From Pelecanus crispus (lineage: Eukaryota > Chordata > Aves > Pelecaniformes > Pelecanidae): DNA of 64,000 nucleotides. The notes under the pieces are model-generated. The model did no database searches and was not told the origin of the DNA. It saw only the letters and a list, made by a program, of their open reading frames with translations. Positions 63,732 through 64,000 of this stretch are shown here, in pieces. Position numbers and translations under genes: made by a program. Every line of letters begins with the position of its first letter. Position 1 is the first letter of the stretch. The stretch is from positions 6,797,001 to 6,861,000 of the forward strand of contig NC_134662.1 in the NCBI RefSeq assembly GCF_030463565.1, written 5' to 3'.

Positions 63732-64000
63732 GCTGGCCACGGGCCGCATGCTGCGCAGCGGCTGCAGGACGCCTTGGTGCAGCTGCAGGCTCAGGTCGGG
63801 CAGCTGCCGGCCCTGCTGCAGCAGGCAGCGCAGCGAGCCCAGCGCCGCATGGCCGAGGTCCACGGCGCCTTCAGCCGGGCCGGGTCCCTGCGGGAGCTGC
63901 TGGAGACCGTGGTGACCCAGGGACGCGGGGTGGTGGCCCAGGGACGCGGGGTGGTGGCCCAGGCCTGGGAGGCACTGGTGATGTTCCTGCTCCAGCACCT
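63732..64000 (+). CDS. Third perilipin-like C-terminal domain, cut by the window edge
   Basis: From the in-frame TGA at 63693 to the window end, one frame reads LQDALVQLQAQVGQLPALLQ, then QRRMAEVHGAFSRAGSLREL and TVVTQGRGVVAQ, ending in ALVMFLLQHL. This matches the spacing of the perilipin C-terminal helix bundle just before the WLVGPFAP motif (compare [29 protein letters not shown] in the PLIN5-like gene). A 21-bp unit (GACGCGGGGTGGTGGCCCAGG) is duplicated at 63921-63962, adding seven residues. The frame from the MDPADE start (near 63583) does not join it without a shift or a further splice. No PAT or 11-mer exons were found between 62.8 and 63.7 kb, so this may be a reduced gene, a pseudogene or a PLIN4 relative. 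Confidence 0.45.

Overview
The window is bird genomic DNA, very GC-rich and gene-dense, as on an avian microchromosome. Three things point to a bird: two CR1 LINE 3' ends at 13.58-13.88 kb, many GC-rich minisatellites and long G/C homopolymers, and the gene order (TNFAIP8L1)-SEMA6B-LRG1-PLIN5-like-PLIN3-like. That order matches the human 19p13.3 neighbourhood, which corresponds to chicken chromosome 28. The species cannot be named from the sequence.

Layout. 1-4.2 kb is probably intron of a minus-strand gene that leaves the window on the left. A CpG island at 3.5-5.3 kb holds a minus-strand splice donor and two CCAAT boxes, and synteny makes TNFAIP8L1 the best candidate. 5.4-29.8 kb is intergenic: minisatellites, the CR1 fragments, and several short AT-rich islands with homeodomain/POU-type motifs that look like conserved noncoding elements. 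29.8-31 kb is a second CpG island with a plus-strand donor at 30590, read as SEMA6B noncoding exon 1. 30.6-44.3 kb is SEMA6B intron 1, with tandem repeats, a SOX-type palindrome and a possible antisense polyadenylation site. 44.35-51.25 kb carries the sixteen SEMA6B coding exons, which join in frame to 910 residues. 53.07-54.11 kb is LRG1. 55.3-59.2 kb is a perilipin read as PLIN5-like. 59.8-62.8 kb is a second perilipin read as PLIN3-like. A third, incomplete perilipin-like segment runs off the right edge.

Main result. About 347 bp spanning PAT-domain exons 3-4 and the intron between them are nearly identical in the two perilipin genes, while the flanking exons and introns have diverged. This looks like recent gene conversion that put a PLIN3-type PAT domain into the PLIN5-position gene. 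The PLIN3-like copy also lacks one C in exon 3 inside this tract and changes frame again in its last exon, so it is either newly broken or mis-sequenced. A second unusual signal is an 18-bp motif, close to GGGGAAACTGAGGCACGG, found 18 times on both strands across the window. It fits the core of MIR-type SINE relics.

How the genes relate. SEMA6B encodes a transmembrane plexin ligand and LRG1 a secreted leucine-rich-repeat glycoprotein. The perilipins coat lipid droplets. The genes share a strand and sit close together, but only the perilipins are functionally linked. Their CpG-island promoters both carry CACGTG E-boxes, which suggests some shared metabolic control.
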